5,573 nt of DNA, from NCBI GenBank assembly GCA_002353635.1, contig DEKA01000039.1, positions 107,599 through 113,171 of the forward strand, written 5' to 3'. The stretch comes from Lachnospiraceae bacterium UBA2734 (GTDB lineage Bacteria > Bacillota > Clostridia > Lachnospirales > Lachnospiraceae). The position numbers were made by a program, and so were the translations under genes. Shown in pieces: positions 1 to 5,560 of the stretch (its first letter is position 1; each line of letters starts with the position of its first letter). The notes beneath the pieces are model-generated. The model was given only the letters and a program-made list of their open reading frames with translations, ran no database searches and was not told the DNA's origin.

Positions 1-168
1 GCACGCATAGAGAAGATCCGTTACCTTCGTATCCCCGCCGAATCTCTTGCCCGGCGCAGATGGAACTACATATACGCGGCTCTCATCCGCGCGGATGATG
101 TCGCCCACCTTTTTGAACTGCTTTGCATCCGCGAGAGAGCTCCCGCCGAACTTTGCCACCTTGATCAT
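1..168 (-). CDS. lysC: Aspartate kinase, N-terminal 56 codons (gene runs off the left edge)
   Basis: Aspartate kinase phosphorylates L-aspartate with ATP in the cytoplasm, the first committed step toward lysine, threonine, methionine and diaminopimelate. Only the first 56 residues are present. They begin MIKVAKFGGSSLA, the family's N-terminal signature; K6 and the GGSS at 8-11 belong to the ATP/aspartate site. A VVPSAPGKR stretch (34-42) and the following DTKVTDLLYAC match the Clostridia/Lachnospiraceae branch as I recall it. The start is supported by GAGGG (179-175) 6 nt upstream of the ATG. The catalytic core remainder and the C-terminal regulatory ACT domains lie outside the window, so feedback type cannot be judged. 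It follows the homoserine dehydrogenase gene after 149 bp, with no clear terminator between, so cotranscription is likely but a separate promoter is not excluded. Confidence 0.93.
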   Translation of the reverse strand, partial: MIKVAKFGGSSLADAKQFKKVGDIIRADESRVYVVPSAPGKRFGGDTKVTDLLYAC

Positions 169-183
169 ATTCCACCCTCATCT

Positions 184-201
184 GCTGCGGATCCGCGCAG
201 C
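184..201. repeat. Short G+C-rich inverted repeat upstream of the aspartate kinase start
   Basis: GCTGCG (184-189) and CGCAGC (196-201) are perfect reverse complements separated by GATCCG. In the minus-strand transcript this would form a 6-bp stem-loop ending about 15 nt before the ATG of the aspartate kinase gene, close to its Shine-Dalgarno sequence. No U-tract follows on either strand, so it is not a terminator. A role in modulating translation is speculative. Confidence 0.4.
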
Positions 202-229
202 ACTGTTCTCTTCCGGTTCCTCACTTTAT

Positions 230-253
230 ATGCCCGGTCCATGCCCGGTCCAT
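230..253. repeat. 11-bp tandem duplication between hom and lysC
   Basis: ATGCCCGGTCC occurs twice back to back (230-240 and 241-251) and is followed by AT, the start of a third copy. It lies in the 149-bp gap between the homoserine dehydrogenase stop and the aspartate kinase start. An 11-bp period is close to one helical turn, so a protein-binding array is possible, but two copies could equally be a slippage duplication. Confidence 0.75.
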
Positions 254-317
254 CACTTTTTAACCCGTAGAAGCCGGCCTTCCCTTAGTACATAATATCT
301 GCCGGGGCGTTTTCCCT

Positions 318-1538
318 TTATCCCTGAAGGAGTCTGATGGACTTCTTCAGCGTTTCGAATTCAGCCGCCTTTTCAGTGAACTCTCGGTCTGTCATCTCAG
401 GCGTAAGAAATGCAAATTCACCATTGACTCCCTCTGCCTTCACTTCCTGCACATGTCCTCCGAAGAGCATCTGTGCGCGGTCTTTCTCCGACGCATCCAT
501 CCGGACAAAGAAGACATCCTTCACGCTCTCAGGATCGCCCAGATCTGCGTCTGTATTGTGGAGGCCTATATCCACATTTCTTCCCCTGTTCCAGGCACAC
601 TCGATGACATCCGAGACCACAGCGCTCGCCGTCGGGAGCTTGCCGGCGCCGCTTCCGTAGAACATGAGATCGCCGACCATATTGCCGTGCACAAGAACTG
701 CATTGTAGACATCACTCACGCTGTAAAGAGGATGTCCCTCGGGAACCAGATAAGGTGCCGTCCTCACATAAACCTTGTCGCTCTCCTGATCGTGATGGCA
801 GACCCCGAGAAGCTTGACCACCCTGTGAAGCGAAGCCGCATAGCGGAAATCATCTGTGTCAATCTTCGTGATGCCCTCGCAGGGCACCTGCTGGAACTTG
901 ACGTTGCCGCCGGTCACGAGAGAGGCAAGGATTGCGATCTTGCGGCAGGGATCATACCCCTCAATATCCGCTTCCGGGTTTTTCTCCGCATAGCCGTTGT
1001 CCTGGGCCTGACGAAGGGCTGTCTCAAAGGACAGGCCCTCCTTCTCCATCTTTGTCAGAATATAGTTCGTCGTACCGTTCAGAATGCCCATCACATCTGT
1101 GATGAATTCCTGGGAAAACGAGGTGCGCAGAGGCCGCAGAATCGGGATACCGCCTCCTACACTCGCCTCGAACAGATAGCTGCAGTTGTGCTGCTTGGCG
1201 ATGACGGCGAGTTCTCCGCCGATCGCATCCACCAGCTCCTTGTTGGACGTGCACACGCTCTTGCCGGCTTCAAGCGCCATGCGGGAGAACTCATAAGCCG
1301 GATGCTTGCCTCCCATTGTCTCGCAGACAACCTCCACCTCAGGATCATCGATAATCGTATGGATATCATGCACGACTCTGTCTGCATAAGGGCTGTCCGG
1401 AAAATCTCTCAGATCCAGAATATATTTGACATGAATGCCCACCGGGAAATCCCTGCGGATCGATTTCTGGTTGCGGTCGATCACCTCCGCCACGCCGCTG
1501 CCTACGGTGCCAAATCCCAGAATAGCTATCTCTACCAT
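318..1538 (-). CDS. hom: Homoserine dehydrogenase
   Basis: NAD(P)-dependent enzyme reducing L-aspartate 4-semialdehyde to L-homoserine, the branch toward threonine and methionine; cytoplasmic. The 406-residue product has an N-terminal Rossmann fold with GFGTVGSG (8-15), the TSNKE segment with the conserved lysine K100, EASVGGGIP (124-132) and GILNGTTNY (151-159). The family signature spans roughly 177-200; E185, D196 and K200 keep the spacing of the yeast catalytic residues E208, D219 and K223. The usual enzyme is about 430 residues with a C-terminal ACT domain. Here the last 60 or so residues start with a strand-like VFFVRM (342-347) but lack the typical ACT ligand loop, so that part is shortened or divergent. 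The ATG overlaps the TAA of the upstream ACT-protein gene by one base (TAATG), with a weak AGGG 9 nt before it, which suggests translational coupling. Confidence 0.96.
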   Translation of the reverse strand: MVEIAILGFGTVGSGVAEVIDRNQKSIRRDFPVGIHVKYILDLRDFPDSPYADRVVHDIHTIIDDPEVEVVCETMGGKHPAYEFSRMALEAGKSVCTSNKELVDAIGGELAVIAKQHNCSYLFEASVGGGIPILRPLRTSFSQEFITDVMGILNGTTNYILTKMEKEGLSFETALRQAQDNGYAEKNPEADIEGYDPCRKIAILASLVTGGNVKFQQVPCEGITKIDTDDFRYAASLHRVVKLLGVCHHDQESDKVYVRTAPYLVPEGHPLYSVSDVYNAVLVHGNMVGDLMFYGSGAGKLPTASAVVSDVIECAWNRGRNVDIGLHNTDADLGDPESVKDVFFVRMDASEKDRAQMLFGGHVQEVKAEGVNGEFAFLTPEMTDREFTEKAAEFETLKKSIRLLQG

Positions 1539-1984
1539 TATGCTCTGCCCTGCCTTCCTGTCACTCTCATTTTGCGGACACCTTGTAGCTCCTCAAGTCT
1601 CCCGAGAAGAAGTCCCGTATCCTCTGTGCGCTCCTGTACCTGTATGCTGATACTGACATTTGCTATGCCGTCGATAGGGATCGACTGGTGGATCGTCAGA
1701 ATATTGGCATTGCTCCCCGCAATGACCTTCAGGATGTCGGCAAGAACTCCTGTCTCATCACTGATGTCAAGCGAGAGCGTCAGCGTTGTGCCTGCCACGC
1801 TGTCATGGAATTCCTCGATGTCATCCTTGAATTTATAATAGGAGCTTCTGCTGATGCCGGCCATCGACGCGGCCTCCGCCACCGTCTTCGCCGCACCGGA
1901 TGCGAGGAACTTGTTCGCCGCCACTACCCGCCGCAGGACTTCCGGAACTGCTCTTTTGCTGATCACATAATATTCAGTACTCAT
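1538..1984 (-). CDS. HTH + ACT domain protein (PheB / UPF0735-like)
   Basis: A 148-residue protein with two parts. Residues about 13-57 are a helix-turn-helix-like segment containing GISRSSYYKFKD (43-54), characteristic of this family. Residues about 67-142 form an ACT domain: the first strand TLTLSLDI is followed by DETGVLADIL (76-85), where the glycine-containing turn usually binds an amino acid. ACT domains are small-molecule, often amino-acid, sensors; the exact role of this family is not well established. Being the first gene of the cluster, coupled by a TAATG overlap to homoserine dehydrogenase, suggests it senses an aspartate-family amino acid, either regulating transcription or acting as a separate regulatory subunit (inference). 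Start choice: AGGAGG (2002-1997) lies 12 nt before this ATG, slightly long. The ATG at 1996 abuts the Shine-Dalgarno directly and the one at 2017 precedes it, so both are less likely. Confidence 0.88.
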   Translation of the reverse strand: MSTEYYVISKRAVPEVLRRVVAANKFLASGAAKTVAEAASMAGISRSSYYKFKDDIEEFHDSVAGTTLTLSLDISDETGVLADILKVIAGSNANILTIHQSIPIDGIANVSISIQVQERTEDTGLLLGRLEELQGVRKMRVTGRQGRA

Positions 1985-1996
1985 ATTCCCGGACAT

Positions 1997-2002
1997 CCTC
2001 CT
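1997..2002 (-). promoter_or_regulatory. Ribosome binding site that decides the ACT-protein start
   Basis: AGGAGG on the minus strand. Three in-frame ATGs are nearby (2017, 1996, 1984); only the one at 1984 lies downstream with a usable, if long, 12-nt spacer. Confirmation would need N-terminal data or an alignment with homologues. Confidence 0.65.
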
Positions 2003-2015
2003 ATAAAATGTTCTC

Positions 2016-2028
2016 ATGTCGCGGACAT
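2016..2028. repeat. Inverted repeat ATGTC-GCG-GACAT in the leader of the ACT/hom operon
   Basis: A perfect 5-bp inverted repeat around a 3-bp centre. It lies between the predicted minus-strand transcription start (about 2041) and the Shine-Dalgarno sequence (2002-1997). It could be a small operator or, in RNA, a very tight stem-loop; the short loop makes a DNA-binding site the likelier reading. No direct evidence of function. Confidence 0.4.
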
Positions 2029-2038
2029 TTGTGCGCTA

Positions 2039-2052
2039 ACGATGGATATCGT
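2039..2052. promoter_or_regulatory. Operator-like inverted repeat over the minus-strand -10 region
   Basis: ACGAT (2039-2043) and ATCGT (2048-2052) are perfect reverse complements around GGAT. The repeat covers most of the predicted -10 hexamer (2053-2048) and the expected start site (about 2041) of the ACT/hom promoter. A repressor bound there would block transcription. The adjacent TrpR/YerC-like protein and the ACT/HTH protein are the obvious local candidates (inference). Confidence 0.35.
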
Positions 2053-2076
2053 ACCACTGCCGCCGGAAAAGCGCAA
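2048..2076 (-). promoter_or_regulatory. Candidate promoter of the ACT protein-hom(-lysC) cluster
   Basis: On the minus strand, TTGCGC (2076-2071) and TACGAT (2053-2048) are separated by 17 bp. A TGG immediately before the -10 gives an extended -10 (TGnTACGAT), which can compensate for the poor -35. The predicted start is near 2041, giving a leader of about 55 nt before the ATG at 1984. No T-box or other known riboswitch is recognisable in so short a leader. Confidence 0.45.
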
Positions 2077-2089
2077 GAGAGGATTTATA

Positions 2090-2118
2090 TTTACTTTAGT
2101 AATTTAAAATAGTAAAAT
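2090..2118 (+). promoter_or_regulatory. Candidate promoter of the TrpR/YerC-like gene
   Basis: TTTACT (2090-2095) and TAAAAT (2113-2118) with a 17-bp spacer in a very A+T-rich stretch; 4 and 5 of 6 positions fit the sigma-70/sigma-A consensus. Initiation near 2125 would give a leader of about 90 nt that includes all four leader repeats. An alternative is TTTAAA (2103-2108) with TATAAA (2126-2131), also 17 bp apart, starting near 2138. TTTACT and AGTAAA (2111-2116) are reverse complements, so the first pair also forms an inverted repeat that could be an operator. Confidence 0.45.
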
Positions 2119-2139
2119 TGTGCATTATAAAAGTGATTC

Positions 2140-2212
2140 TTTTCAGAAATACATCTGAATATTTTCAAGGGTACATCAATATTTTCAGGAGTCATCTTTT
2201 CAGGAGTATATC
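2140..2212 (+). repeat. Four imperfect 15-16 bp direct repeats in the leader of the TrpR/YerC-like gene
   Basis: Copies read TTTTCAGAAATACATC (2140-2155), TTTTCAAGGGTACATC (2162-2177), TTTTCAGGAGTCATC (2182-2196) and TTTTCAGGAGTATATC (2197-2212). Every copy begins TTTTCA and ends ATC. Intervals between copy starts shrink from 22 to 20 to 15 bp toward the gene. Copies 3 and 4 both contain AGGAG. The one in copy 4 (2202-2206) lies 11 nt before the ATG and is the likely ribosome binding site. The array may be repeated binding sites for a regulator or duplicated ribosome-binding segments. Confidence 0.8.
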
Positions 2213-2217
2213 TTATT

Positions 2218-2544
2218 ATGAATAAAAAAATCCACACACCGGCAGTCGATCATCTTTTTTCCGCTATCCTCTCCCTCAGAACGACAGAAGAGTGCTATGC
2301 TTTCTTCGAGGATCTCTGCACGGTCAACGAACTGCTCTCACTCTCTCAGCGCTTTGAGGTTGCATGCATGCTGCGCGAGCATGAGACATACCTGAAGATT
2401 GCAGACCAGACCGGCGCATCCACGGCGACGATCAGCCGCGTCAACAGATCCCTCAACTACGGCAACGATGGGTATGACCTTGTATTGAGCCGGCTGAACC
2501 GGCCTGACAGAGACAAAACGGACAAAGATGAAACAAAAGACTGA
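2218..2544 (+). CDS. yerC: TrpR/YerC-YecD family DNA-binding protein
   Basis: A 108-residue cytoplasmic protein of the Trp repressor-like family, close to the usual length of about 100. The helical N-terminal part includes LFSAILSLRTTEECYAFFED (13-32). The core segment VNELLSLSQRFEVACMLRE (36-54) is diagnostic for YerC/YecD proteins. A helix-turn-helix follows at about 57-80 (TYLKIADQTGASTATISRVN, 57-76). The last 15 or so residues are a charged, probably disordered tail. YerC proteins are probably transcription regulators, but their ligand and targets are largely undefined, and a tryptophan role should not be assumed. The start is supported by AGGAG 11 nt upstream. It is transcribed divergently from the ACT/hom cluster and overlaps the YfhO-family gene by 17 bp, so it probably shares its transcript with that gene and may act on the intervening control region. 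Confidence 0.92.
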   Translation: MNKKIHTPAVDHLFSAILSLRTTEECYAFFEDLCTVNELLSLSQRFEVACMLREHETYLKIADQTGASTATISRVNRSLNYGNDGYDLVLSRLNRPDRDKTDKDETKD

Positions 2545-5032
2545 ATGCATAACGTATCTGAAGGTGTTTCTTGGCGGAGTACTGCTGTATCTCGCAGCAG
2601 TACTTCCTTTTTTGATTTACAGGGGAGGAATCTTTTTCTACTACGGCGACTACAACGTGCAGCAGGTACCTTTCTACATCCTCGCACACCGCGCCGTGCG
2701 AAGCAGGCACCTCTTCTGGAATCCCGGCATTGATCTTGGTTCCTCCTTTCTGGGGTCCTTTGCCTTCTACCTCTCCGGCAGCCCTTTCTTCTGGATCTCC
2801 ACGCTCTTTCCCGAAAAAGTCATTCCTTACCTCCTGCCTTTTCTGATGGCAGCCAAGTACGGCACAGCGATGACCGCAGCCTTTGCATGGATGAAGACTA
2901 TCACGCGCACAGAGCGGGGCGCCTATATAGGTGCACTCCTCTACGCCTTCTCCGGATTCTCCGCATGCAACATCGTCTTCCAGCATTTTCACGAGGCCAT
3001 TGCCTTCTTTCCGCTCTACCTTCTCTCCTTCGACCGGTTTGTGCAGAAGAAGGGGAGAATGTCCTTCGTGTTCATGACGGCGTTCATGAGCATCCTCAAC
3101 TACTTTTTCTTCTTCGGGCAGGTTATTTTCATTGTCCTGTATTATCTGGTCCGCTATGTCAGAAGGAGTGGGAGGCACTTCAGCGATTGGATCAAAGAGA
3201 CAGGACTCCTTCTTCTGCACGGTGCGCTGGGGCTTGGCATAGCGGCGTTCTTTCTCATTCAGATCGTGGACGCCGTTGCCGGCAACACGAGGCTTGGCAG
3301 CATGCTTCTTGGCTATGACATGCTGGCCTATTCCGAACCCACCACACCGCTCGCGATCCTGAAGTCTATGTTCATGGTGCCTGACATCGTCGGCAGAGGA
3401 ACGCTCTTTACAAGCGAACAGATCCGCAACAGCTCCCTCTCTGCCTACCTCCCGGCCTTCGGCATCGCGGGCGTCATCGCGTTCTTTCGCATGCGGAAGG
3501 ATGGACAGAGGCACAGCTGGATCCACCCGCTTCTTATCATCTGCTGTGTGACGGCGTTCGTGCCCATTCTCAATTCCGTCTTTGCTGCCTTCAACGACGA
3601 ATATTACGCCCGCTGGTTCTACATGCCGATTCTCTTTATGTCGGCGGCCACAGCGATGTGCCTCGAGAACGGAGAAATCCGCGGCCTGCGCGCCGGTCTG
3701 AAAACAGATGCGGCCGCTGTCCTTATTCTGATCGCAGCAGCCCTTCTGCCTTCCAAGGATGACGACGGCAATGTCGTCTTTTTCCGGATCATGGAATATC
3801 CGACACTCTTTGTGATGGAGGCGGTTGTCACAGTCATTCTCCTGCTGCTGTTCATCATCATTGTCTATATTCTGCCAATGGCAGGAGAAGCCCGGATCTG
3901 GGCAGAGGAGCTGCCGGAGGAAGAGGATGAGGAGTCCGCACTTCCTGACGATACAGCGCAAAAGCGCAGCAAAACTGCACTTTTCTCTCTCCTTATAAAG
4001 AGAAGCGGTGCCTCTGCCGCAAATCTCGCGACGCGCAGCACGGCCGTTCTGACCGCACTTGCCTGCCTTCTCTCAACAGCGGGTGTGCTGCTGCAGGGGT
4101 CCTCGCTCATCTCGCAGGGCGGCTGTACGAAATGGCGCTCACAGATGCTCGACAACCACCCGGACCTGCCCGACACTTCCCCCTTCTACAGGATAGATAC
4201 GGACGGCACCTCGACGAACTACGACATGGTGTGGGGAATTCCTTCCGTGCACAGTTTTCAGAGCACAGTTGATCCCGCAATTTTCAGCTTCTATAAGGGG
4301 ATCGGTGTGGACCGGACCGTCGACTCAAAGATGGATTTCAACAGAATCGGCGCCCGCGCCATTCTCTCCGTCCGCTACTATATGGAGAACGATCTGGTCA
4401 GCTCGGACAAGTCCTATGATGACAAGGGAGGCCTTGCAGGCTATGTCGACGCTGGAACGTCAGACGGCTTCATCATCCATGAGAACACGCATTATATTCC
4501 CATGGGCTTTACTTTCAACCGCTATATGACAGAAGACACTTACGCACTGATGGGAGACGGCAATGCAGCGGACAGAGTTCTCGTGCGCGACATTGTTCTC
4601 AGCAGTGAAGATGCACAGCGGTACGGACACCTCCTGACGCAGGACAGCGCTGTGGAGGACGACGCGATGAGTCTTACGGATTTCTACAATGAGTGTGATG
4701 AGAGGGCTTCCTCTGCCTGCACGAGCTTTGCCTTTACCGGAAGCGGCTTCCGTGCGGAGACAGACCTGCCGAAGGAGAATCTCGTCTTCTTCTCCGTGCC
4801 GGATAACCCCGGCTTCACAGCTTACGTAGACGGTGTGAAGACGGACATCATCAAGGCGGATTTCGGCCTCATTGCAGTGGATGTCCCCGCCGGCGTCCAC
4901 CAGATCACGTTTACCTTTGTGCCGCGGGGCTTCGTTCCTGCCTGTGCCGTGTCCGCTGTTTCCCTGACGATTGCGATTGTTCTGTGCATTGTACAGAAGA
5001 GGCGCAGGGACAGAGGATACGGCAGATCCTGA
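2528..5032 (+). CDS. yfhO: YfhO-family polytopic membrane protein (probable GT-C glycosyltransferase)
   Basis: An 834-residue membrane protein with the YfhO layout. After a first membrane helix (about 11-31) comes the hallmark loop YYGDYNVQQVPFY (38-50), whose aspartate D41 is the likely catalytic acid of GT-C enzymes. Further hydrophobic segments lie at roughly 97-120, 131-150, 156-169, 178-208, 223-247, 303-320, 332-353, 360-379, 394-408 and 422-448. An acidic linker (456-475) and a helix at 502-523 follow. Next come a large soluble, presumably extracellular domain (about 525-800) containing FTAYVDGVK (763-771), a final helix (803-822) and a basic tail. Bacillus and Listeria relatives glycosylate lipoteichoic or wall teichoic acid using lipid-linked sugars; the acceptor here is unknown. 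The ATG overlaps the upstream regulator gene by 17 bp and no strong Shine-Dalgarno precedes it, which suggests coupled translation. Alternative label: uncharacterised YfhO protein. Confidence 0.93.
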   Translation: MKQKTECITYLKVFLGGVLLYLAAVLPFLIYRGGIFFYYGDYNVQQVPFYILAHRAVRSRHLFWNPGIDLGSSFLGSFAFYLSGSPFFWISTLFPEKVIPYLLPFLMAAKYGTAMTAAFAWMKTITRTERGAYIGALLYAFSGFSACNIVFQHFHEAIAFFPLYLLSFDRFVQKKGRMSFVFMTAFMSILNYFFFFGQVIFIVLYYLVRYVRRSGRHFSDWIKETGLLLLHGALGLGIAAFFLIQIVDAVAGNTRLGSMLLGYDMLAYSEPTTPLAILKSMFMVPDIVGRGTLFTSEQIRNSSLSAYLPAFGIAGVIAFFRMRKDGQRHSWIHPLLIICCVTAFVPILNSVFAAFNDEYYARWFYMPILFMSAATAMCLENGEIRGLRAGLKTDAAAVLILIAAALLPSKDDDGNVVFFRIMEYPTLFVMEAVVTVILLLLFIIIVYILPMAGEARIWAEELPEEEDEESALPDDTAQKRSKTALFSLLIKRSGASAANLATRSTAVLTALACLLSTAGVLLQGSSLISQGGCTKWRSQMLDNHPDLPDTSPFYRIDTDGTSTNYDMVWGIPSVHSFQSTVDPAIFSFYKGIGVDRTVDSKMDFNRIGARAILSVRYYMENDLVSSDKSYDDKGGLAGYVDAGTSDGFIIHENTHYIPMGFTFNRYMTEDTYALMGDGNAADRVLVRDIVLSSEDAQRYGHLLTQDSAVEDDAMSLTDFYNECDERASSACTSFAFTGSGFRAETDLPKENLVFFSVPDNPGFTAYVDGVKTDIIKADFGLIAVDVPAGVHQITFTFVPRGFVPACAVSAVSLTIAIVLCIVQKRRRDRGYGRS

Positions 5033-5131
5033 AGCAGACAGGCATTCAGCAGTCCATCCCGGAAACCTTCGTTTCTTTCATAGAGGTACTGAGCGATCAC
5101 AAAAACTGATAAAGAAGATCTCCCTTGTCTA

Positions 5132-5160
5132 TTGATACAGAATATGTTATGTTATATAAG
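5132..5160 (+). promoter_or_regulatory. Promoter of the cold shock gene
   Basis: TTGATA (5132-5137) and TATAAG (5155-5160) are separated by exactly 17 bp; each hexamer matches the sigma-A consensus in 5 of 6 positions. This is the best promoter in the window, as expected for an abundantly made protein. Initiation near 5167 would give a leader of about 65 nt. Confidence 0.75.
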
Positions 5161-5166
5161 TGATGT

Positions 5167-5231
5167 TAAAGCAATTCGGTGTCTTTGGCATCAGACATAC
5201 ATATTTTATTCATTACTTGGAGGTAAGCACA
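5167..5231 (+). promoter_or_regulatory. Cold shock mRNA 5' leader with a weak stem-loop and strong ribosome binding site
   Basis: Between the predicted start and the ATG the leader is mostly A+T-rich. TGTCT (5180-5184) pairs with AGACA (5193-5197) around an 8-nt loop, extendable by one G-U pair. GGAGG (5219-5223) sits 8 nt before the ATG. Leaders of cspA-type genes elsewhere can change fold with temperature. This one is shorter than the Escherichia coli cspA leader, and a thermosensor function is only a possibility. Confidence 0.4.
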
Positions 5232-5435
5232 ATGAATAAGGGTACTGTTAAGTGGTTCAACAATCAGAAGGGTTACGGCTTCATTTCCGATTCCGAGGGA
5301 AAGGATGTATTCGTACACTACACTGGACTTAACATGGAGGGATTCAAGTCTCTCGATGAGGGCCAGGAAGTTGAGTACGATGTAATCCAGGGTCAGAAGG
5401 GACCTCAGGCCGTTAACGTAACAAAGCTCAACTGA
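5232..5435 (+). CDS. csp: Cold shock domain protein (CspA family)
   Basis: A complete 67-residue cold shock protein: a five-stranded OB-fold that binds single-stranded nucleic acid and acts as an RNA chaperone, maintaining translation in the cytoplasm, often at low temperature or in fast growth. It starts MNKGTVKWFN. The RNP1 motif KGYGFI is at 13-18 and RNP2 VFVHY at 26-30. The aromatics W8, F9, Y15, F17, F27 and Y30 form the usual binding face. A tyrosine at 30 and a threonine at 31 replace the more common FSA sequence. The start is fixed by GGAGG 8 nt upstream and by family length. An in-frame ATG at 5160 lies inside the -10 region and would add an unrelated 24-residue extension. The gene appears monocistronic, with its own promoter. 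I could not identify a clear intrinsic terminator after it. Confidence 0.97.
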   Translation: MNKGTVKWFNNQKGYGFISDSEGKDVFVHYTGLNMEGFKSLDEGQEVEYDVIQGQKGPQAVNVTKLN

Positions 5436-5491
5436 TTTTGGACCAAAGCCACTAATAGATCAAAAACAAAGTACCTTATCTCGTATATAGA

Positions 5492-5508
5492 TCGGCATTT
5501 GTCGGCAT
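5492..5508. repeat. Short direct repeat TCGGCAT with 10-bp period
   Basis: TCGGCAT occurs at 5492-5498 and 5502-5508, separated by TTG. It lies in the 138-bp gene-free tail after the cold shock gene and just upstream of a promoter-like pair. The spacing of about one helical turn would suit a dimeric or paired activator site, but two 7-bp copies are weak evidence. Confidence 0.4.
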
Positions 5509-5514
5509 GATAGA

Positions 5515-5545
5515 TTGACGCAATATATTTGAATAATGCTATTTT
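5515..5545 (+). promoter_or_regulatory. Candidate promoter for a gene beyond the right edge
   Basis: TTGACG (5515-5520) is followed after 19 bp by TATTTT (5540-5545), preceded by TGC as in an extended -10. The spacer is longer than ideal. No open reading frame begins before the window ends, so the driven gene, if any, is outside. The rest of 5436-5573 shows no coding potential. Confidence 0.35.
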
Positions 5546-5548
5546 GTA

Positions 5549-5560
5549 AATGAGCTCATT
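5549..5560. promoter_or_regulatory. Perfect 12-bp palindrome AATGAGCTCATT
   Basis: The sequence equals its own reverse complement across all 12 bases and sits where transcription from the promoter-like pair at 5515-5545 would start. That placement suits a repressor operator for a downstream gene (inference). It has no loop and no T-run, so it is not a terminator. Confidence 0.35.

Noticed and set aside
163..180. T-box-like AGGGTGGAA sequence upstream of aspartate kinase
   Set aside because: The T-box consensus AGGGTGGNACCGCG is not continued (the next bases are TATG), and there is no antiterminator/terminator pair. The sequence is simply the Shine-Dalgarno region.
47..295. An 82-codon open frame on the plus strand at the left edge
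   Set aside because: It is antisense to the start of aspartate kinase and then runs through the gap. It has no ribosome binding site and its composition is not protein-like.
453..1838. A 461-codon open frame on the plus strand, antisense to homoserine dehydrogenase and the ACT-protein gene
   Set aside because: It mirrors two confidently identified genes. The translation has no recognisable domain, and long antisense frames are expected where codons favour G/C third positions.
2453..3961. A 502-codon open frame on the minus strand, antisense to the YfhO gene
   Set aside because: The product is a low-complexity mix of charged residues and His/Cys, typical of the complement of a membrane-protein gene. 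No start context or family match supports it.
5062..5080. Possible intrinsic terminator after the YfhO gene: GAAAC-CTTC-GTTTC followed by TTT
   Set aside because: The stem is only 5 A/T-rich base pairs and the T-run is interrupted after three bases, too weak to call a terminator.
5160..5231. N-terminal extension of the cold shock protein starting at the ATG at 5160
   Set aside because: That ATG overlaps the -10 element and lies upstream of the predicted transcript start. The extra residues do not belong to the cold shock fold, and a strong ribosome binding site precedes the ATG at 5232.
5436..5455. TTTGGACCAAA after the cold shock stop as a terminator
   Set aside because: The inverted repeat has a one-base centre, so it cannot form a normal RNA hairpin, and no T-tract follows it.
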